NCBI GenBank assembly: GCA_903954045.1
Contig: CAJBMJ010000204.1
Location: forward strand, 1-33,980
DNA from: an uncultured beta proteobacterium
GTDB lineage: Bacteria; Pseudomonadota; Gammaproteobacteria; Burkholderiales; Burkholderiaceae_C
Direction: 5' to 3'
DNA: 33,980 nucleotides
Shown here: in pieces, positions 1 through 8,433 of the stretch
Layout of the letters: each line of letters opens with the position of its first letter
Numbering within the stretch: the stretch's first letter is position 1
Translations under genes and position numbers: made by a program
Notes under the pieces: model-generated
What the model saw: the letters and a program-made list of their open reading frames with translations, nothing else
What the model was told of the DNA's origin: nothing
Database searches by the model: none

Positions 1-463
1 CCTTGCCAATGGCGCGTGGCAAACGCTGGGTGCCGCCTGCGCCGGGAATCACACCGAGCTTGATCTCTGGCTGGCCGAACTTGGCGTTGTCGGCGGCGAT
101 GATGAAGTCGCACATCATGGCCAGCTCGCAACCGCCACCCAGCGCGAAGCCGCTGACCGCCGCAATGATCGGCTTGCGGATGCTGCGAATGACTTCCCAG
201 TTGCGGGTGATGTAGTCGCCCTTGTACACATCGGCGAAGGTGTAGGTGGCCATGGCGCCGATGTCGGCACCGGCCGCAAAGGCTTTTTCGCTGCCGGTGA
301 TGACCATGCAGCCAATGGCCGGATCGGCCTCAAAGCCCTTGAGCGCGTGGCCCAACTCGTCCATGAGCTGGTCATTGAGCGCGTTGAGCTGCTTGGGCCG
401 GTTCAGGGTGATGATGCCGACTTTGTCGCCTTCGGTACGGGTGGTGATGCATTCGTAGTTCAT
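1..463 (-). CDS. enoyl-CoA hydratase (partial, C-terminus beyond left edge)
   Basis: Translating the minus strand from the ATG at 463 gives [20 protein letters not shown] and continues open to the window edge (154 codons seen of roughly 258 expected), so it is missing from the ORF track only because its stop lies outside. It is a crotonase-fold enoyl-CoA hydratase, which hydrates 2-enoyl-CoA to 3-hydroxyacyl-CoA in fatty-acid or phenylacetate degradation. Visible family marks are the oxyanion-hole segment AFAAGADI, the first catalytic-glutamate segment [11 protein letters not shown] and the second, [16 protein letters not shown]; both glutamates are present. It is divergent from the paaG-type gene with a gap of only 58 bp, so a shared control region is likely. 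PaaF is possible, but this sequence could equally be a general short-chain hydratase, so no symbol is given. Confidence 0.93.
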   Translation of the reverse strand, partial: MNYECITTRTEGDKVGIITLNRPKQLNALNDQLMDELGHALKGFEADPAIGCMVITGSEKAFAAGADIGAMATYTFADVYKGDYITRNWEVIRSIRKPIIAAVSGFALGGGCELAMMCDFIIAADNAKFGQPEIKLGVIPGAGGTQRLPRAIGK

Positions 464-521
464 GATGTCCCGGTCTGGTTAAATTGCGTGAATCACCAAC
501 TATAGCGAAGAGGCATTGCAC

Positions 522-1310
522 ATGGCTGACCCCACCGTCCTGTTTGAAAACAAGGGTTCCGTAGCGCTACTTACCCTGAACCGGCCTGATGCATTGAACA
601 GCCTGACGCACCAGATGCACCGGGACCTTTGGGCTGCGTTGGACCAAGCCGAGGCAAACCCTGAGATTCGTGCCCTGGTCATCACGGGCGCGGGTCGAGG
701 CTTCTGTGCCGGAGCTGACCTCAATGGTTCAGACCTGGCCCCAGGCCCGACGGGGCGGCCCGATCCGGGTGTAACGATAGATGCCAACTTCAACCCCACC
801 ACCCGGCGCATGCAGAACCTGCGCATGCCCTGTGTGGCTGCAGTCAATGGCGTGGCTGCTGGGGCGGGTGTGTCGCTGGCGCTGGCGTGTGATGTGACCA
901 TTGCCGCTCCGGGTGCACGTTTCATTCAGGCTTTCAGCAAAATCGGGTTGATTCCGGATGCGGGAAGCAGCTGGTTTTTGCCACAGCGCCTGGGGCTAGC
1001 CCGCGCCATGGTGCTGGCCATGACCGGCGAACCATTGGGTGCGGCGCAGGCCAAGGAATGGGGCCTGATCTGGGATGTGGCCGACGATTGCGTAGCCGCA
1101 TCATTGAGCTTTGCACACAAATTGGCAGAAATGCCGACTCTGGCACTGGTGACCACGCGGCATTTGTTGCGGGACGGCACGCAGCGCACGCTGAATCAGC
1201 AGCTGGACGCCGAGCGGGACGCGCAGTCAGCCATGGGCAAAACCAAGGACTATGTGGAAGGGGTAACGGCGTTTCGTGAGAAACGACCGGCCAAATTCAC
1301 GGGAACTTAA
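522..1310 (+). CDS. paaG: enoyl-CoA hydratase/isomerase, PaaG-type (2-(1,2-epoxy-1,2-dihydrophenyl)acetyl-CoA isomerase)
   Basis: A 262-residue crotonase-family protein. In the phenylacetate pathway PaaG isomerises ring-epoxide-CoA to the oxepin form and also shifts double bonds in later intermediates. The oxyanion-hole segment GAGRGFCAGADL and the segment IGLIPDAGSSWFLP are visible. The Asp in the latter is the position used by PaaG-type isomerases, where hydratases carry Glu. I chose the ATG at 522 over the track's TTG at 516 because a GAAGAGG ribosome-binding site at 507-513 sits 8 bp upstream of it. The gene is divergent from the hydratase at 1-463, and its stop overlaps the stop of the convergent M61 peptidase by 4 bp. 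The paaG assignment rests on motif recognition; the rest of the paa operon is not in this window. Confidence 0.85.
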   Translation: MADPTVLFENKGSVALLTLNRPDALNSLTHQMHRDLWAALDQAEANPEIRALVITGAGRGFCAGADLNGSDLAPGPTGRPDPGVTIDANFNPTTRRMQNLRMPCVAAVNGVAAGAGVSLALACDVTIAAPGARFIQAFSKIGLIPDAGSSWFLPQRLGLARAMVLAMTGEPLGAAQAKEWGLIWDVADDCVAASLSFAHKLAEMPTLALVTTRHLLRDGTQRTLNQQLDAERDAQSAMGKTKDYVEGVTAFREKRPAKFTGT

Positions 1311-3151
1311 CTGCCGGGGCCTTCCAGCCACTGATTGACATCCTTTGCATCGCGCACAGATAGGCGAACAGCCAGGCTGGGCTTAGGCATCGTCAATGTT
1401 AGTGTCTGGAGCCGCTTGTCACGGGCGATCCAGGCTTTCACTAGTCTGTCTTTGCCGGTGTAGAGCGTGAGGTCTTCCAGCGTCTGCATGCGCCAGGGGC
1501 CGTCCTTGGCCGAAGTGGCTTCTACGGCAATCCACTCGTCTCCTGCGGCAAAGCCTGCTTGCTCTGCCACGCCATCGCGAAGTACCTGGTGGATGAACAA
1601 GCCGCCGGACTCCTTGACGCGCAGCCCCAATTGCTGGGCAATCTGGTCGGGCTCTTTGTTGACCTGCAGACCATGCTGTTCCAACAGCTCCGCAAGGGGT
1701 AGTTCCCTGGTGCTGTGTACCCACTGCTTGATTTCTTTGGCGAAAGACCGCCCCCCGAGTTCCTGCAGCACGGCCAGCAGATCCGACTCGGCCATGGGGC
1801 CACCGTCACAGCGCTTCCACAAACCACGCATCACATTGTCCAGCGTGGTTTTTCCCTCTGCCCGCAGAGTCAGGTCCAGGCACAAGGCCACCAAAGCGCC
1901 TTTGGTGTAGTAGCTCACCGTGGCATTAGGGGTGTTTTCGTCCTGGCGGTAGTACTTCACCCAGGCATCAAAGCTGGCCTGGGCCACGGATTGCAACTGG
2001 CGCCCGGGTGTTTGCAGCACCTGGTTGATGGTCTTGGACAACAATTTGCAGTAAGTGGTGCTGTCGATCAACCTGGCGTGGCGAAGGAACAGGTCGTCGT
2101 AATAGCTGGTGAAGCCTTCAAAGAACCACAGCAGCGCGGTGTAGTTCTCCTGGGCGTAGTCGTAACGGGCCAGTTCCGCCGGGCGCAGACGCTTGACGTT
2201 CCATGTGTGGAAATACTCGTGGCTGATCAGCCCCAGCAAGGTGGTGTAGCCCTCGGGCTGCTTGTGCGTGGTGGGTGCCAGCGTGGTGCGGGGCTGGCGG
2301 GGCAGGTCTTTGCGGGTGCAGATTAGCGCAGTGGAGTTGCAATGCTCCAGCCCGCCGTAGCCGTCGTGCACCGCATTGAGCATGAAAAGATAGTTTTTGA
2401 ATGGAATTGGGCTCTCGCGCTTATGGGTACTGCGTGAGGCGCTATTGTTTTTGACGATTTCCGGGTGCCAAAACCGTAGCTCTGCTTCGCAAATGGCCTG
2501 TGTGTCTTTGAGCAGCTGCCCGCCATCAAAACTGGGTGGCGCGCCTGCCACCACAAAGCGGTGCGCTATGCCATAGGCCTCAAAACTGCCACTCCAGAAG
2601 TCTCCCAACTCAACCGGGCAATCCACCAGCGTGTCGTAGTTGTTTGCCAGATAGCTGCCAAAACCGTGCCGGTCGACTTTGCGAGCACTTAATCCGGTAG
2701 CTACTTTCCAGGCGGGCACTTGGGCACACGGAACCAGTTCCAGAGCGTGGGGCAGCGCCTCTTGACCTTTCACTTGAAAAAACAGGCTGGTGCCATTGAA
2801 AAATCCGCGCTCTGCGTCCAGCCAGGCCGTGCGCACCGAGCTATCAAACGCGTAAACCTCGTACTGCACTTGCAGTGGTACATCGGCCACACAATCCACA
2901 CTCCACTGGGCCTTGCTGAGTTGCTCGGTCTTCAGCCGCCGCCCTCCCTGGAGCGCCTGCAAGTTCTGCAGGTTTTTGGAAAACTCCCGCACCAGGTAGC
3001 TACCTGGAATCCAGACCGGCAGATGCAGAGACTGTTTCTCTGCCGGACGAAGCACGGTCAGGGTGACACGAAACAGGTGCGCATGGAGGTCTGCAATCTC
3101 TACCCGGAAGCTGACCGGCGCCGGGGTAAGCACGCGGGGCGCGCGCGTCAT
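1307..3151 (-). CDS. M61 family metallopeptidase with C-terminal PDZ domain
   Basis: A 614-residue protein of the M61 (glycyl aminopeptidase-like) family. The zinc motif HEYFH is at residues 311-315, followed by TWNVKRLRP, the usual M61 continuation, and by a downstream FFEGFTSYY that carries the third zinc-ligand Glu. The N-terminal third resembles the M61 beta domain (LHLPVWIPGSYLVREFSKN). A PDZ-like segment near the C-terminus (LFIHQVLRDGVAEQAGFAAGDEW) fits substrate recognition. No signal peptide is seen, so it is probably cytoplasmic. Its ATG overlaps the dsbC stop in an ATGA junction, which implies translational coupling, although the functional link to disulfide chemistry is unclear. 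Substrate unknown. Confidence 0.9.
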   Translation of the reverse strand: MTRAPRVLTPAPVSFRVEIADLHAHLFRVTLTVLRPAEKQSLHLPVWIPGSYLVREFSKNLQNLQALQGGRRLKTEQLSKAQWSVDCVADVPLQVQYEVYAFDSSVRTAWLDAERGFFNGTSLFFQVKGQEALPHALELVPCAQVPAWKVATGLSARKVDRHGFGSYLANNYDTLVDCPVELGDFWSGSFEAYGIAHRFVVAGAPPSFDGGQLLKDTQAICEAELRFWHPEIVKNNSASRSTHKRESPIPFKNYLFMLNAVHDGYGGLEHCNSTALICTRKDLPRQPRTTLAPTTHKQPEGYTTLLGLISHEYFHTWNVKRLRPAELARYDYAQENYTALLWFFEGFTSYYDDLFLRHARLIDSTTYCKLLSKTINQVLQTPGRQLQSVAQASFDAWVKYYRQDENTPNATVSYYTKGALVALCLDLTLRAEGKTTLDNVMRGLWKRCDGGPMAESDLLAVLQELGGRSFAKEIKQWVHSTRELPLAELLEQHGLQVNKEPDQIAQQLGLRVKESGGLFIHQVLRDGVAEQAGFAAGDEWIAVEATSAKDGPWRMQTLEDLTLYTGKDRLVKAWIARDKRLQTLTLTMPKPSLAVRLSVRDAKDVNQWLEGPGS

Positions 3152-3876
3152 GGCTTGGCTTCAGCCAGCAGTTTCTCGATTTGTTTGGTATCTATGGCGC
3201 CGGGCACCCGGTTGCCGTTGACGAATACCAGCGTAGGCGTTCCGGTGATCTTGTAACCACGGCCCAGTTCGGTGTTGCGCGTCAGCGCGCTGGAATCGCA
3301 CATCGCAGCAGCAGCGGGTGGGGGCTGGTCACGCACCATCCAGTCTTGCCAGGCTTGCGCCTTGTCTTTGGCACACCAGATGGCTCTGGATTTATCGGTT
3401 GAGTCAGGTCCGAGGATGGGGTAGAGGAACATGTAAACCGTGACGTTGTCTATTTTTTGCAAATCGCGCTCAAAGCGCTTGCAGTAACCACAGTTAGGGT
3501 CTTCAAAAACCGCCAGCTTGCGTTGGCCGTTACCACGCACGATAGTAAAAGCGTCTTTGAGCGGCAGGGTGTCAAACTTGATGGCAGTGAGCTTGTCCAC
3601 CCGCTCTTCGGTCAGGTTGCGTCGGCTGCGGGTGTCAATCAGGTTGCCTTGCACCAGATAGTTGCCGGTAGCGTCCGTGTAAAAAATGTCGGTGCCATTC
3701 ACCCGGATCTCAAACAAACCGGGTACGGGTGTTTTGCTCACCTCGTCAATGGCCTTGAGCTGGGGGATCCTGTCGCCAAGATTTTTGCGAATCGCAGCTT
3801 CGTCTGCCAGCGCGCTCCACGAAAAAACGGCCAGTGCGGTAGCCAGTACAGCGCGTGTCAATGAGGTGTGTTGCAT
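3148..3876 (-). CDS. dsbC: thiol:disulfide interchange protein DsbC
   Basis: A 242-residue periplasmic protein-disulfide isomerase. A signal peptide is evident (basic n-region, hydrophobic VLATALAVFSW, cleavage near ALA-DEAA). The N-terminal dimerisation domain is followed by a thioredoxin fold with the redox motif CGYC at residues 129-132 (context FEDPNCGYCKRFERDL) and a cis-Pro segment TGTPTLVFVNG. Length and motif match DsbC/DsbG; CGYC is the DsbC form. It reshuffles wrong disulfides in exported proteins and is normally kept reduced by DsbD, which is not in this window. The gene sits 12 bp after the ubiH-like gene and overlaps the M61 peptidase start by 4 bp, so the three are probably one leftward transcript. 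Confidence 0.93.
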   Translation of the reverse strand: MQHTSLTRAVLATALAVFSWSALADEAAIRKNLGDRIPQLKAIDEVSKTPVPGLFEIRVNGTDIFYTDATGNYLVQGNLIDTRSRRNLTEERVDKLTAIKFDTLPLKDAFTIVRGNGQRKLAVFEDPNCGYCKRFERDLQKIDNVTVYMFLYPILGPDSTDKSRAIWCAKDKAQAWQDWMVRDQPPPAAAAMCDSSALTRNTELGRGYKITGTPTLVFVNGNRVPGAIDTKQIEKLLAEAKP

Positions 3877-3888
3877 GAAGAAGCCTAA

Positions 3889-5028
3889 TTACGATGAGTG
3901 GGTAGGAGAGGCGCCATAAGTGCCCATGGCACGCTGGGCGATCCAGTGTTTGAGGGGGCCGCTGCGCTCGAAGCCGGTCATCCCCCAGTTGCGAAGGGTT
4001 TGCAAGGCGGGGTGGGTGTGGGTAAACAGGCGTTGCAGTGTGTCGCCAGCACCGCCCACCAGCGCATAGTCCGCCTTGCGGGCACGTTCATACTGGCGCA
4101 AGAGGCGCGGATCGTCCACATTGCGCCAGAAAGGGCGGGTGTCGAGCACGCGAACCAGTTCGGCCACATCCCCCAGCCCCAGGTTCAGCCCCTGCCCGGC
4201 CAGCGGGTGCACATTGTGGGCCGCGTCACCCGCCAACACCCAGGCGCCAATCGCGCTCCTTCCGGTCCAGCGCCTGGCCTGCGCTTGCTGCAGCGCCCAC
4301 ACAGAGCGTTGCGCAGTCAGCGTCAAACTGCCGGCCTCGCCATGGCTGGCAGCTTCGAGTGCCTGGCAGAAGGCGGTTTCGTCAAGGTTTTGCAATTCTT
4401 TGGCCCGGTCAGGACTGACAGACCACACCAGCGCACACAAGTTCCCCTGGGCTCCACCCAAGGGCAAAAGGGCCAGAATTTCGCCATTGGCAAACCATTG
4501 CCGTGCAATCTGCTGGTGGGGCTTGGCGCAAAGTACCCGCGTTGCCAGGGCGGATTGGCCATAGGGGCTGGCATCAAACTCCACCCCAAACTCGGCACGC
4601 GTGCTGCTGGCGCGCCCCTCGCACACCACTGTCAGGGCTGCTGGTTGAGGCGTGTCCACCACTTCAATAAGGGGCTGAAATCGCACGGCCTCGGCCAGTT
4701 GGGCCTCCAGCGGCGGCACATCCACAATCCAGTTCAGTGCGTCCACGCCTTGCCCTGTGGCTGAAAAAGACACCTGGCCGCCACCGTCGCCCTGCACCTG
4801 CATGGACATGACCGGCGTGGCGTGCTCTTCCTGCGGCCAGCAACGCACAGATTCCAGCATCGCGCGGGCCGGACGGTTCAGGGCATAGGCGCGCACATCA
4901 CTGTGACCTGGGGCGGGCGGAATGGGCGCTGTGAGCGCTACGCGAAGCCGCTTGGACGCCAGCTGCAGCGCCAGGGTGCGCCCCACAATGCCAGCGCCGC
5001 GTATACATATGTCATAGGTTTTTGCCAT
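3889..5028 (-). CDS. FAD-dependent UbiH/UbiF/VisC/COQ6-family hydroxylase
   Basis: A 379-residue flavoprotein monooxygenase of the family that hydroxylates ubiquinone precursors. The N-terminal Rossmann motif is GAGIVGRTLALQLA, and the second FAD-binding segment GDAAHNVHPLAGQGLNLGLGD is complete and diagnostic. The track start at 5076 would add 16 low-complexity residues. I prefer the ATG at 5028 (MAKTYDICIRGAG), which places the Rossmann motif at the normal distance from the N-terminus. The gene heads the leftward dsbC/M61 series and is divergent from the rhodanese gene. Which ring position it hydroxylates cannot be told from sequence by eye, so no symbol is assigned. Confidence 0.88.
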   Translation of the reverse strand: MAKTYDICIRGAGIVGRTLALQLASKRLRVALTAPIPPAPGHSDVRAYALNRPARAMLESVRCWPQEEHATPVMSMQVQGDGGGQVSFSATGQGVDALNWIVDVPPLEAQLAEAVRFQPLIEVVDTPQPAALTVVCEGRASSTRAEFGVEFDASPYGQSALATRVLCAKPHQQIARQWFANGEILALLPLGGAQGNLCALVWSVSPDRAKELQNLDETAFCQALEAASHGEAGSLTLTAQRSVWALQQAQARRWTGRSAIGAWVLAGDAAHNVHPLAGQGLNLGLGDVAELVRVLDTRPFWRNVDDPRLLRQYERARKADYALVGGAGDTLQRLFTHTHPALQTLRNWGMTGFERSGPLKHWIAQRAMGTYGASPTHSS

Positions 5029-5097
5029 GCCGGGATTGTAGGAGGGGGCGCTCGCAGCCGCCTTGCCTACAATCAAAGGCAGTTTGATAAGGTGTAT

Positions 5098-5457
5098 ATG
5101 GATTTATCGGGATTTATTCAAAATTATTGGCCGTTCCTGGCTTTGGGTCTGTGGTTCGCCTACAAATGGTGGAATTCGAGCCGTGTCGTCGCTATGCTGC
5201 CAGCCCTCAAGGAACGGGGTGCTTCGCTGGTGGATGTGAGATCAGCGGCCGAGTTTGCCAGCGCCAATGCGCCAGGAACTATCAACATTCCCCTTCAGGA
5301 ACTGGGTAGCCGTCTGGCCGAAATTTCTAAAGACAAGCCCGTGGTTCTTTGCTGTGCCAGTGGAACACGCAGTGGCATGGCCAAAATGGTGCTGAAGAAA
5401 AACGGCTATCGGGACGTCTACAACATTGGAACCTGGAGCAAGTTTCTGGCTTCGTAA
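5098..5457 (+). CDS. membrane-anchored rhodanese-like sulfurtransferase
   Basis: A 119-residue single-domain rhodanese with an N-terminal hydrophobic anchor (WPFLALGLWFAYKWW). The domain shows the DVRSAAEF entry motif and the active-site loop C86-A-S-G-T-R91, with the thiol that carries persulfide at C86. The track ORF begins at 4822 but runs antisense through the ubiH-like gene. The ATG at 5098 fits the family length and has an AAGG ribosome-binding element at 5089-5092. A possible -10 TACAAT lies at 5068-5073. It probably moves sulfane sulfur at the inner membrane face, but the acceptor is unknown. A strong hairpin follows the stop. Confidence 0.88.
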   Translation: MDLSGFIQNYWPFLALGLWFAYKWWNSSRVVAMLPALKERGASLVDVRSAAEFASANAPGTINIPLQELGSRLAEISKDKPVVLCCASGTRSGMAKMVLKKNGYRDVYNIGTWSKFLAS

Positions 5458-5466
5458 TTCATACAG

Positions 5467-5489
5467 CTGATGTGCCACCGGCACATCAG
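5467..5489 (+). terminator. hairpin after rhodanese gene (possible terminator)
   Basis: A perfect 10-bp stem CTGATGTGCC / GGCACATCAG with a 3-nt loop (ACC) starts 9 bp after the rhodanese stop. There is no T-run after it, so it may be a weak terminator or an RNA-stabilising hairpin. Confidence 0.5.
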
Positions 5490-5706
5490 TCCTCACGCCT
5501 TTGGACCAGCCGAATCCCAAAGACCTTGCCCTGAACGACGCGCAGGTATATCGGATCGCTGATCTCGATCTTTCCCCCGAATTTCTCAAGGGCTGTGCGC
5601 AATCCGGCGCGTATTCATCCATCAGTACAATCAGCGCCAGTTTTCCCCGAGGCAAAAAACCGACAGAAGGTCGCGTTTTTCTGCCCAACGCAGCAAGGAT
5701 ATTTCC
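5490..5706. other. intergenic region upstream of ychF
   Basis: About 217 bp with no convincing gene. The 69-aa ORF at 5501-5710 has no recognisable features and overlaps the ychF start. An AAGGAT ribosome-binding element sits just before the ychF ATG. I could not pick out a strong sigma-70 promoter. Confidence 0.5.
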
Positions 5707-6798
5707 ATGAGTTTGAAGTGTGGCATCGTCGGTTTGCCCAATGTGGGCAAGTCGACACTTTTCAATGCGCTGACCAAAGCAGGCATTGCGGCCGAAAACT
5801 ATCCCTTTTGCACCATTGAGCCCAATGTCGGCATCGTGGAAGTGCCCGACAGCCGCATGGCCCAGCTGGCTGAAATTGTGAAGCCCGAACGCATGGTGCC
5901 TGCTGTGGTGGAGTTTGTCGACATCGCAGGACTGGTGGCGGGCGCGAGCACCGGTGAGGGCCTGGGCAACAAGTTTTTGGCCCACATTCGCGAAACCGAC
6001 GCCACCGTCAATGTGGTGCGCTGCTTCGAAGATGACAACGTCATCCATGTGGCAGGCAAGGTTGACCCCATCGCTGATATTGAAGTCATCCAGACAGAGC
6101 TGTGTCTGGCAGATCTGACTGCGGTTGAAAAGGCCCTGCACCGTGTTACCAAGACGGCGCGCTCGGGCGACAAGGAGTCCATCAAGCTGGTGGCGATTCT
6201 GGAGAAGTGCCAGGCTGCTTTGAACGAAGCCAAGCCTGTGCGTGCCCTGGACTTCAGCAAAGAAGAGATGCCACTCTTGCAGCAGTTTTTCCTGATTACG
6301 GCCAAGCCCGCCATGTTTGTGGCCAACGTCGCCGAGGACGGGTTTGAGAACAACCCCCTGTTGGACCGCCTCACAGCGTTTGCGAACGCACAGAAAGCAC
6401 CCGTGGTGGCGATATGCGCCAAGCTGGAAGCCGAAATGTCAGAGATGAGCGACGAAGATCGCCAGATGTTTCTGGAAGAGTTGGGCCAGACCGAACCCGG
6501 CCTGAACCGCCTGATCCGCTCGGCTTACACACTGTTGGGCTTGCAAACCTACTTCACTGCCGGGGTGAAAGAAGTGCGCGCCTGGACCATCCATGTGGGA
6601 GACACCGGACCGCAGGCCGCAGGTGTCATCCATACCGATTTTGAAAAGGGCTACATCCGTGCCCAGACCATCGCGTTTGACGACTTTATCGCCTTCAAGG
6701 GCGAGCAAGGCGCCAAGGATGCGGGCAAGATGCGCGCTGAAGGAAAAGACTACGTCGTCAAGGATGGCGACGTGATGAACTTCTTGTTTAGTTCTTAA
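5707..6798 (+). CDS. ychF: redox-regulated ATPase YchF (Obg-like)
   Basis: A 363-residue protein, the standard YchF length. It is an Obg-family P-loop NTPase that prefers ATP, binds ribosomes and is implicated in oxidative-stress responses. Seen here are the P-loop GLPNVGKS at residues 8-15, the switch/G3 segment [27 protein letters not shown], and the C-terminal TGS domain with [14 protein letters not shown] and [13 protein letters not shown]. The ATG at 5707 starts directly at [16 protein letters not shown], as in homologues. A bidirectional hairpin terminator lies just after the stop and is shared with the convergent secreted-protein gene. Confidence 0.97.
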   Translation: MSLKCGIVGLPNVGKSTLFNALTKAGIAAENYPFCTIEPNVGIVEVPDSRMAQLAEIVKPERMVPAVVEFVDIAGLVAGASTGEGLGNKFLAHIRETDATVNVVRCFEDDNVIHVAGKVDPIADIEVIQTELCLADLTAVEKALHRVTKTARSGDKESIKLVAILEKCQAALNEAKPVRALDFSKEEMPLLQQFFLITAKPAMFVANVAEDGFENNPLLDRLTAFANAQKAPVVAICAKLEAEMSEMSDEDRQMFLEELGQTEPGLNRLIRSAYTLLGLQTYFTAGVKEVRAWTIHVGDTGPQAAGVIHTDFEKGYIRAQTIAFDDFIAFKGEQGAKDAGKMRAEGKDYVVKDGDVMNFLFSS

Positions 6799-6802
6799 TT
6801 GG

Positions 6803-6823
6803 CGCCCCGAGCCAGTCGGGGCG
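6803..6823. terminator. hairpin terminator between convergent ychF and the small secreted protein gene
   Basis: Perfect 8-bp stem CGCCCCGA / TCGGGGCG with a 5-nt loop, followed by TTCTGC. It lies 5 bp after the ychF stop and 7 bp after the stop of the leftward gene, so it can serve both directions. Confidence 0.7.
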
Positions 6824-6830
6824 TTCTGCA

Positions 6831-7229
6831 TCAGACCGAATCGTTCAGCAGATAGATTTCACTGCCGTTGCCAGCTGCATCGTAGTAGACCAGCAAGATA
6901 AATCCAGCCATGGACGCGCTGGAGGCCTTGAAAAAGTCGACTCTGTTTTGCGAGGCAGTCAGCGTGAAGCCAGCAGAAGCCACGGCTGAAAGCACAATGC
7001 TTTTTGGAACCAGGCTGCCGATACCAGAAGTGGCGGCACTGACCGAGGTAAACCCGTTAGCAGTAGCTAGGTAACCACGAATCACAGTTTGAGTAGTGGC
7101 CTTTTCCTGATTTTGGAGTCCAGCTTCCTGTTGCGCGGCGCGCATGGCCGCAAAAATGTCATCCAAAGTCCCGGCTTGCGCGAAAAAGGAAGAAGTAACC
7201 AAGCTGATAAGCAAAAGCAGTTTTTTCAT
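6831..7229 (-). CDS. hypothetical small secreted protein
   Basis: A 132-residue protein that I do not recognise. A clear Sec signal peptide is visible (MKKLLLLISLVTSSFFAQAG, cleavage likely at AQA-G), so the mature protein of about 113 residues should be periplasmic or secreted. The mature part has a short helical opening rich in Ala/Gln (DDIFAAMRAAQQEAGLQNQ), then Ser/Ala/Gly-rich segments and a C-terminal LLVYYDAAGNGSEIYLLND. It contains no cysteine, so it is neither a lipoprotein nor disulfide-bonded. The gene is monocistronic and convergent with ychF. No function is proposed. Confidence 0.7.
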   Translation of the reverse strand: MKKLLLLISLVTSSFFAQAGTLDDIFAAMRAAQQEAGLQNQEKATTQTVIRGYLATANGFTSVSAATSGIGSLVPKSIVLSAVASAGFTLTASQNRVDFFKASSASMAGFILLVYYDAAGNGSEIYLLNDSV

Positions 7230-7345
7230 TTTCTATACCCTGATATAGATTCGGTCGCCCGAAGGGATTCCGGACAAGACACCAAAATAGGCAGCGAAAT
7301 ATGCTGCCATAAAGTAGCCTAGTACAAACGGGGCCCGCTGTCCAT
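7230..7345. other. divergent intergenic region (secreted protein / exporter)
   Basis: 116 bp between divergent genes, probably carrying both promoters. It contains small inverted repeats: CTATA/TATAG at 7233-7248 and the perfect 6-bp GGCAGC/GCTGCC at 7290-7308. Either could be a regulator site; neither is recognised. Confidence 0.4.
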
Positions 7346-8275
7346 GTGAGTCATCAATTGGAAGTTCAAAACTTGATATCTGTTTCTCCCCAAGACCTTT
7401 TTGCACTCGGTGCCGCGTTCTGCTGGGCCTTGACCGGCTTTATCTCCAGCGGTCCGTCCAAATATCTGGGTTCCATGGCCTTCACCCGCTGGCGCATGCT
7501 GCTGGTGGCGCTGATGCTATGGCCCATTGTGCTGGTCTTGGGCTCGTGGCAAACGCTGCAAGTTTCCCAACTGGGGGTGCTGGCCTTGAGCGGCTTGATC
7601 GGGATTTTTGTGGGAGATACCGCCTTGTTTGGCGCTCTGAATCGGCTGGGGCCGCGGCGTACCAGTGTTGTTTTTGCCACGCATGCCTTGTTCAGCGCAT
7701 TGCTGGGATCGGTTTTCCTGGGCGAGCGAATCGGCTTGCAGGCCGGATTGGGAGGCATTCTGGTGGTGGGCGGCGTGATGATTGCCGTGATGTTTGGCAA
7801 GCACAAGGATGACGACCACGACTGGGAAACCCTTGGCGGCGCTTGGAAAACTGGCGTGGCCCTGGCCCTGCTGGCTGCGCTTTGCCAGGCAGTGGGCTCC
7901 TTGATTGCCAAGCCGGTCATGGCCCAAGGCGTGGACCCGGTGGCCGCCACCACGGTGCGGGTCACGGCCACTTGTCTGGCCCAGTTCGCCCTGCTTTGGT
8001 CAGGCTTTGCGGCGGCCAAGGCGCAGCAGGCTGCTAATGCGGCGGTGTTGCGTCAGGTGGCGCTCAGCGGTTTCATTGGAATGGGTATTGGCATGAGCAT
8101 GGTGCTCATGGCGCTTAAGCACGGCGATGTGGGCACGGTCGGCATCTTGTCGTCGGTAACACCGGTGTTGGTGCTGCCCGTACTCTGGGTTTTGCTGGGC
8201 CGCGCACCCGCCAGAGGAGCCTGGGCGGGCTCCTTGCTCACCGTGGCTGGAACGGTGATGGTTTTAGCCCGCTAG
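7346..8275 (+). CDS. DMT-superfamily transporter with two EamA domains
   Basis: A 309-residue inner-membrane protein with about ten hydrophobic segments in two EamA-like halves of about 150 residues each, separated by a charged stretch (GKHKDDDHDW). Typical marks are FVGDTALFGALNRLGPRRTSVVFATHALFSALLGSVFLGE in the first half and VGTVGILSSVTPVLVLPVLWVLLG in the second. Such proteins export metabolites or amino acids; the substrate cannot be inferred. The likely start is GTG at 7346. An overlapping ATG at 7344 is followed immediately by TGA, and the ribosome-binding site is weak, so the exact start is uncertain. The last 55 bp of this gene recur at 10880-10934. Confidence 0.88.
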   Translation: MSHQLEVQNLISVSPQDLFALGAAFCWALTGFISSGPSKYLGSMAFTRWRMLLVALMLWPIVLVLGSWQTLQVSQLGVLALSGLIGIFVGDTALFGALNRLGPRRTSVVFATHALFSALLGSVFLGERIGLQAGLGGILVVGGVMIAVMFGKHKDDDHDWETLGGAWKTGVALALLAALCQAVGSLIAKPVMAQGVDPVAATTVRVTATCLAQFALLWSGFAAAKAQQAANAAVLRQVALSGFIGMGIGMSMVLMALKHGDVGTVGILSSVTPVLVLPVLWVLLGRAPARGAWAGSLLTVAGTVMVLAR

Positions 8276-8318
8276 CCCTCGTAAATGCTGCATGAGAAGC
8301 TATCAAAATGAGAGTAAC

Positions 8319-8349
8319 GTCATGCGGCGGAGGTGTTGCGCCGCATGAC
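8319..8349. terminator. hairpin downstream of the EamA gene
   Basis: Perfect 11-bp stem GTCATGCGGCG / CGCCGCATGAC with a 9-nt loop. A version with one internal mismatch exists at the equivalent place in copy B (10981-11006). There is no T-run. It coincides with the remnant of an IPTL-CTERM gene end, so the palindrome also encodes the C-terminal MRR codons. Confidence 0.55.
8320..8349 (-). pseudogene. remnant: last ten codons of an IPTL-CTERM gene
   Basis: Read on the minus strand this is VMRRNTSAA followed by TGA, matching VMRRNPGVA-stop at the end of the intact IPTL-CTERM gene (10979). The rest of the gene body is displaced to 9593-9747 by the ATPase gene. Confidence 0.7.
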
Positions 8350-8362
8350 TATGGCACGAACT

Positions 8363-8392
8363 TTGAGCGAAGCCCAACTGCAGCTGTACACT
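8363..8392 (+). promoter_or_regulatory. candidate sigma-70 promoter of the ATPase gene
   Basis: TTGAGC (8363-8368) and TACACT (8387-8392) are separated by 18 bp, about 40 bp before the ATPase start. A TAAGG ribosome-binding site at 8422-8426 follows. Found by eye only. Confidence 0.4.
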
Positions 8393-8433
8393 TACAATTC
8401 TGCGAACTAAAAGCGAATTTGTAAGGCTTTTTT

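Larger units (their letters stand above)
8221..8349. repeat. direct repeat copy A: exporter 3' end plus IPTL-CTERM gene tail
   Basis: These 129 bp align without gaps to 10880-11008; I count about 21 mismatches by eye. They cover the last 18 codons of the EamA gene, the short spacer (including a shared GCTATCAAAA element) and the antisense end of an IPTL-CTERM gene. Four of the five differences in the EamA part are synonymous. Confidence 0.85.

Noticed and set aside
3898-4764. 288-aa plus-strand ORF opposite the ubiH-like gene
   Set aside because: The minus frame carries both FAD motifs; the plus translation is low in recognisable motifs and has no ribosome-binding site.
5501-5710. 69-aa ORF upstream of ychF
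   Set aside because: No ribosome-binding site, no motif, and it overlaps the ychF start; treated as intergenic.
5242-6141. 299-aa minus-strand ORF spanning the rhodanese and ychF genes
   Set aside because: It overlaps two clear plus-strand genes, and the translation has no domain signature.
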